Part shown: positions 60,791-64,000 of the stretch, piece by piece
Layout: each line of letters begins with the position of its first letter
Numbering within the stretch: position 1 is the stretch's first letter
Source: Empedobacter brevis_A
Lineage (GTDB): Bacteria > Bacteroidota > Bacteroidia > Flavobacteriales > Weeksellaceae
Length of the DNA: 64,000 nt
Direction: 5' to 3'
NCBI RefSeq assembly: GCF_965118635.1
Contig: NZ_CBCPHV010000003.1
Coordinates: 124,001 to 188,000, forward strand
Made by a program: the position numbers and the translations under genes
Notes under the pieces: model-generated
Database searches by the model: none
What the model was told of the DNA's origin: nothing
The model's input: the letters and a program-made list of their open reading frames with translations, nothing else

Positions 60791-61882
60791 ATGGCAGATT
60801 TAGGTCTATTAGATAAATTAAGAGCAATCAAACAACGTTTCGATGAGGTAGCAGATTTAATCATCCAACCAGATATCGTTACAGATCAAGCTCGTTACGC
60901 AAAACTAAACAAAGAATATTCTGATTTGAAGGACTTTGTTGAAATGCAAAAACAATACGAAAACTTAATCAATATTATCGAAGAAGCAGACGAAATCATT
61001 CAAGATGGTTCTGATGCAGAGATGGTAGAATTGGCTAAAATCGAGAAAGACGAAGCAATTAATGCAATTCCAGCTTTAGAGGAAGAAATCAAAATGATGT
61101 TAATCCCAAAAGATCCAGAAGATGAGAAAAACATCATTGTCGAGTTACGTTCTGGTACTGGAGGAGACGAAGCAGCGATTTTCGTAGAAGACATTTACCG
61201 TATGTATTCTATGTATTTCAAAGAAAAAGGATGGAAACACGAAGTTTTAAATACTTCTGAAGCCTCTGGAAAAGGATACAAAGAATTGGTGATGCAAGTA
61301 GAAGGAAATGCAGTGTACGGAACCATGAAATACGAATCTGGTGTACACCGTGTACAACGTGTTCCCGAAACAGAATCGCAAGGACGTGTGCATACATCGG
61401 CAATCACAGTTGCTGTTTTGCCAGAAGCAGAGGAGGTAGACGTAGTGATAAATCCAGCAGATTTGGAATATCAAACAGCGCGTTCGTCTGGAGCAGGAGG
61501 GCAAAATGTAAATAAAGTTGAAACGAAAGTTCAATTAACACACAAACCTTCTGGTATCGTAATTGTTTGTCAAGAAGCGCGTTCTCAGCACAAGAACCGC
61601 GAAAAAGCATTACAATTATTACGTACAAAATTGTATGAAATAGAGTTCGAGAAAAAACATTCAGAACGTTCTGCACAGCGTAAATCCTTGGTTTCTACAG
61701 GAGACCGTTCAGCTAAAATCCGTACATACAACTATCCACAAGGACGTGTAACGGATCACCGTATCAACAAATCAATTTATAATTTGGATAACTTTATGAA
61801 TGGAGATATTCAAGAAATGATTGACGCATTGAAAATGGCAGAAAATGCAGAAAAATTAAAAGGTTCGGAAGAAGATTTTTAA
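60791..61882 (+). CDS. prfA: Peptide chain release factor 1
   Basis: Releases completed peptides at UAA and UAG codons. 363 residues, normal length, with the catalytic GGQ at 236-238 in SSGAGGQNVNKVETK, the N-terminal helical domain, the PEAEEVDVVINPADLEYQTARS stretch, and the C-terminal RIRTYNYPQGRVTDHRIN-like end. RF1 rather than RF2 is indicated by the RVPETESQGRVHTS pattern and absence of a frameshift site. Own promoter and terminator. Confidence 0.97.
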   Translation: MADLGLLDKLRAIKQRFDEVADLIIQPDIVTDQARYAKLNKEYSDLKDFVEMQKQYENLINIIEEADEIIQDGSDAEMVELAKIEKDEAINAIPALEEEIKMMLIPKDPEDEKNIIVELRSGTGGDEAAIFVEDIYRMYSMYFKEKGWKHEVLNTSEASGKGYKELVMQVEGNAVYGTMKYESGVHRVQRVPETESQGRVHTSAITVAVLPEAEEVDVVINPADLEYQTARSSGAGGQNVNKVETKVQLTHKPSGIVIVCQEARSQHKNREKALQLLRTKLYEIEFEKKHSERSAQRKSLVSTGDRSAKIRTYNYPQGRVTDHRINKSIYNLDNFMNGDIQEMIDALKMAENAEKLKGSEEDF

Positions 61883-61904
61883 TCCCATTCAACCTTAAAA
61901 TAAC

Positions 61905-61936
61905 AAAAGCACTTCAAGAAATTGAAGTGCTTTTTT
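61905..61936 (+). terminator. Terminator of prfA
   Basis: AAAAGCACTTCAA (61905-61917) and TTGAAGTGCTTTT (61922-61934), T-rich end. Confidence 0.9.
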
Positions 61937-62027
61937 AGTTTTTTCGAACCACATAGATTCTAAACCTTAGGATTGTTTATTTCGTTGAATTCTGTAGTCT
62001 TGATAAAGTGATTTTAGCTAATATTAT

Positions 62028-62324
62028 TTAGAATTTTCCAAAGAAAGATTTTATATCAAAATAGTATTTAACTTCTTCACCGTTTGATTTTATTAAAGTT
62101 ATAATATCAAAAGGTTGGTTTTTATCATTAAAAGTTAAACTTTGGCTTTTAATTTGACAATCGCTACATTTTTCTCTCACTATTTTATATTCTTGCTCAA
62201 CACTTCCAACTTTAATTGCTTTTTCCATTGTACTTCCGTCATTTGATGTCTGATTATTTGTATAGGCACAATTTAGAAATGTAAGGCAAATTACTATTAG
62301 AAATGTGTATTTAATGTTTCTCAT
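62028..62324 (-). CDS. Small predicted lipoprotein
   Basis: 98 residues with a signal peptide and lipobox TFLNC (Cys19). The mature part contains a CSDC pair near the middle (KCSDCQIKSQSLTF) and ends in a beta-rich stretch. No family recognised. A -7 box about 110 bases upstream on the minus strand (62434-62441) may drive it. Convergent with prfA, which has its own terminator. Confidence 0.65.
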   Translation of the reverse strand: MRNIKYTFLIVICLTFLNCAYTNNQTSNDGSTMEKAIKVGSVEQEYKIVREKCSDCQIKSQSLTFNDKNQPFDIITLIKSNGEEVKYYFDIKSFFGKF

Positions 62325-62433
62325 AATTTATTGTTTTGATTTTTATGTTTTTTAAAGCAATTTTTGCTGAATCTTGCATATAAAATTATTTTCACTACGA
62401 AAAAATATAACCTTTATTTTCGTTAGCTTTCCA

Positions 62434-62441
62434 CAAATATA
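62434..62441 (-). promoter_or_regulatory. TAnnTTTG -7 box for the small lipoprotein
   Basis: The minus strand reads TATATTTG; predicted leader of about 100 bases to the ATG at 62324. A TTG lies 15 bases upstream on the minus strand, slightly closer than consensus. Confidence 0.4.
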
Positions 62442-62618
62442 ATTAAACATGAACAACAATAGTTAAGGTATTATTTTGTTTTTTATATTATTTGTCAAAA
62501 AGATTTTATTACAAATAGGTCAGTTTGTAATATTTTCCCATTAATGTTTATAAAATTTATTTTTTATATTTATAAAACACTAAAATTAAATGAATTATAA
62601 ACACTTAATCTACTTATT

Positions 62619-63284
62619 ATGAAAATTAATTTATCAAAATTATCTACAAAAAATCTAGCAACATTGGCGCAACGACTAATCAATTCTTCTAAAACGGGGA
62701 ATTATACCATTGTAGAAAATCATCCTTTGCTTTTGGCTTTAGAAAAATCTTACAACGATTACGATGCTGTTTATACAAAGCAAACTTACAGCGGAAAAGG
62801 GAAAGAGGTGGCTGTTGCAGACAAGGAACGTGATGTGGCTTTTAGTAACATGAAGGCTTTTCTTAATGGTTACCGTAAGTTGGCTTCTTTAGCAAACTAT
62901 CAGGATGCCGAAGTTTTATATGGAGTGTTCAAAACATTTGGGTTAAGTCTAGATTTGATGAGCTATTCTGCTCAAACAGCTCAATTGAAAAAATTAATCG
63001 AAGAATTGGAAAAGCCAGAGCATAAAACACGCATTACCAACTTATCGCTTACAGCAGCTTTTGATGATTTGAAAACAAAGCACGAGGCATTCGAAGTTGT
63101 TTTTGCAGAGCAAGCCGAAGCGAATGCAGACTTGCGTCAATTGTCTAGTGCATCTTCTTCTCGCAAGGATTTAGAAAAAGTGTTGAGGTCGTATCTCAAT
63201 TTAGTAAAAGCGATGAAAGGTTTGCCTGATTGGTCGAATTTGTATTATGATTTGAATGAGATTGTAAAGGCAGCTAAGAAATAA
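62619..63284 (+). CDS. DUF6261-type hypothetical protein
   Basis: 221 residues, mostly helical, with no signal peptide or membrane span. The pattern (SKLSTKNLATLAQRLI, ERDVAFSNMKAFLNGYRKLA, VFKTFGLSLDLMSYSAQTAQLKKL, DLRQLSSASSSRKDLEKVLRSYL) resembles DUF6261 proteins of Bacteroidota, several copies of which occur in some genomes (from memory). Function unknown. Preceded by about 290 bases of AT-rich sequence and followed by a bidirectional terminator. Confidence 0.7.
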   Translation: MKINLSKLSTKNLATLAQRLINSSKTGNYTIVENHPLLLALEKSYNDYDAVYTKQTYSGKGKEVAVADKERDVAFSNMKAFLNGYRKLASLANYQDAEVLYGVFKTFGLSLDLMSYSAQTAQLKKLIEELEKPEHKTRITNLSLTAAFDDLKTKHEAFEVVFAEQAEANADLRQLSSASSSRKDLEKVLRSYLNLVKAMKGLPDWSNLYYDLNEIVKAAKK

Positions 63285-63303
63285 TTTCCGAAAAAAAGAA
63301 ACT

Positions 63304-63340
63304 AAAAAAATCCATCTCAATTGTTTGAGATGGATTTTTA
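63304..63340. terminator. Bidirectional terminator between convergent genes
   Basis: AAAAATCCATCTCAA (63306-63320) and TTGAGATGGATTTTT (63325-63339), 4-base loop, with A-run on the left and T-run on the right. Confidence 0.88.
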
Positions 63341-63342
63341 AG

Positions 63343-64000
63343 TTAATTGGAAGTTTCAAATTCTATTAGATAGTTTTTTAGCGGATAATTAGTTGTATTT
63401 CTAAAGTTGCTTGTAATCAAAATTTGATATTTTTTATTCGGTTCTAATTCTACACTCATCGTCCAACTTTTGTTATCATTTGAGCAATATCTTTTCTTAA
63501 TATCATTTTTAGGAATAGCAACTTCGCCTAATTCACCATAATCTACTCCAGTGTTAATTCCATTTAGAGGTTCAGAAAAATTGATTGTAATCTCTTTTGT
63601 TTTGGGATCAACACTTTTACTGAAATTATTAAATTGTTTTATTCCAAGAACAGTAGGTCTTTTACGCTCATAATCTTTTTGAAGTTTTTCTAACGATTCA
63701 GAAAAATAATTTGATTTAGTTACATAATTGTTAATAGCAGTTTCATTAGAATAATCTAATTCTATTAATTCTTTTATTGCAGCTTTCTTATTTTCAGCTT
63801 GGTTGTAATAATTTTCAGCCATCTGATAACCGATATAATATCCCAAATCTCTTACGCCAAATTCATTTGGAGCATCTCCCCAAAGCCATTTATATAAGTT
63901 ATTCATATTAAACATTTCCTCTTCAAATCGCGCTCTAACTTTTTCATTATTTCTTTTACCGTAGGTAATTGCAGGAGCTTCAGATGGTACATTCATCGCT
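63343..64000 (-). CDS. C-terminal part of a possible zinc metalloprotease (5' end outside window)
   Basis: At least 218 residues; the frame is open to the window edge, and the Met at 63996 is probably internal. The first part (EAPAITYGKRNNEKVRARFEEEMF, YKWLWGD, RDLGYYIGYQMAENYYNQAENKKAAIKELIEL) resembles the C-terminal half of DUF2268-like putative zinc metalloproteases; the HExxH motif would be upstream, outside the window. The last 100 residues look like a beta-rich Ig-like domain (KEITINFSEPLNGI... to NYLIEFETS). The family call is by pattern only. Confidence 0.5.
   Translation of the reverse strand, partial: AMNVPSEAPAITYGKRNNEKVRARFEEEMFNMNNLYKWLWGDAPNEFGVRDLGYYIGYQMAENYYNQAENKKAAIKELIELDYSNETAINNYVTKSNYFSESLEKLQKDYERKRPTVLGIKQFNNFSKSVDPKTKEITINFSEPLNGINTGVDYGELGEVAIPKNDIKKRYCSNDNKSWTMSVELEPNKKYQILITSNFRNTTNYPLKNYLIEFETSN

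Overview
The window is a 64 kb stretch of chromosome from a low-GC member of the Bacteroidota, most likely class Flavobacteriia (Weeksellaceae/Flavobacteriaceae; an Empedobacter- or Chryseobacterium-like organism is a guess). The evidence is the type IX secretion/gliding core gldK-gldL-gldM-gldN, a protein with a type A T9SS sorting tail, a long-linker FtsZ, Rho with a large disordered insertion, a class III glutamine synthetase, families typical of the phylum (DUF4293, DUF6261), and repeated Bacteroidota-type promoters (TTG - 17 to 23 nt - TAnnTTTG). There is no phage, insertion sequence, CRISPR array or defence island. It is almost wholly core housekeeping sequence, and the more unusual signals are regulatory or are single odd genes.

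Layout. 1-1.7 kb (minus): 3' part of lgt, yidD, an exported thioredoxin-like protein and an orphan gene. 1.8-5.5 kb: rarA, aroQ with a small lipoprotein, then engB and an alpha/beta hydrolase on the minus strand. 5.75-21.2 kb: the complete flavobacterial division and cell wall (dcw) cluster mraZ-rsmH-ftsL-ftsI-murE-mraY-murD-ftsW-murG-murC-ftsQ-ftsA-ftsZ, mostly with overlapping or closely spaced genes and driven from a promoter overlapped by a three-repeat MraZ operator. 21.3-26 kb: yqeY, an RlpA-like protein, mqo and a 493-aa unknown. 26.2-30.5 kb: leuA-leuC-leuD-leuB. 30.9-32.9 kb (minus): groES-groEL. 33-35.4 kb (minus): a T9SS-exported reprolysin-like metalloprotease broken by a one-base frameshift. 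35.4-40.3 kb (minus): miaB, a sigma-54 activator, lptE, an acidic TPR protein and secG.

40.4-49.8 kb: a membrane protein, topA, an arginase-fold protein that has lost most of its metal ligands, and gldKLMN. 49.9-55.5 kb: an EEP-family phosphatase/nuclease, an FAD oxidoreductase, small membrane and exported proteins, an ABC-F ATPase and a hypoxanthine-DNA glycosylase. 55.6-55.8 kb: tRNA-Gly(TCC) and tRNA-Leu(TAA). 56-62 kb: rho (minus), a DUF4293 protein, glnA of class III with a structured leader, and prfA. 62-64 kb: a small lipoprotein, a DUF6261 protein, and the 3' part of a possible metalloprotease cut by the window edge.

The genes fall into a few functional groups: peptidoglycan precursor synthesis coupled to divisome assembly (dcw); envelope biogenesis and export (lgt, yidD, lptE, secG, gldKLMN); leucine and glutamine synthesis; and chaperone/translation/transcription functions (groESL, prfA, miaB, rho). 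Observations most worth a second look are the inverted-repeat leader of glnA, the TGGTA-type MraZ operator, the arginase-like pseudoenzyme next to the T9SS core, the frameshift that splits the protease zinc motif from its prodomain, and a sigma-54-like element before groES.
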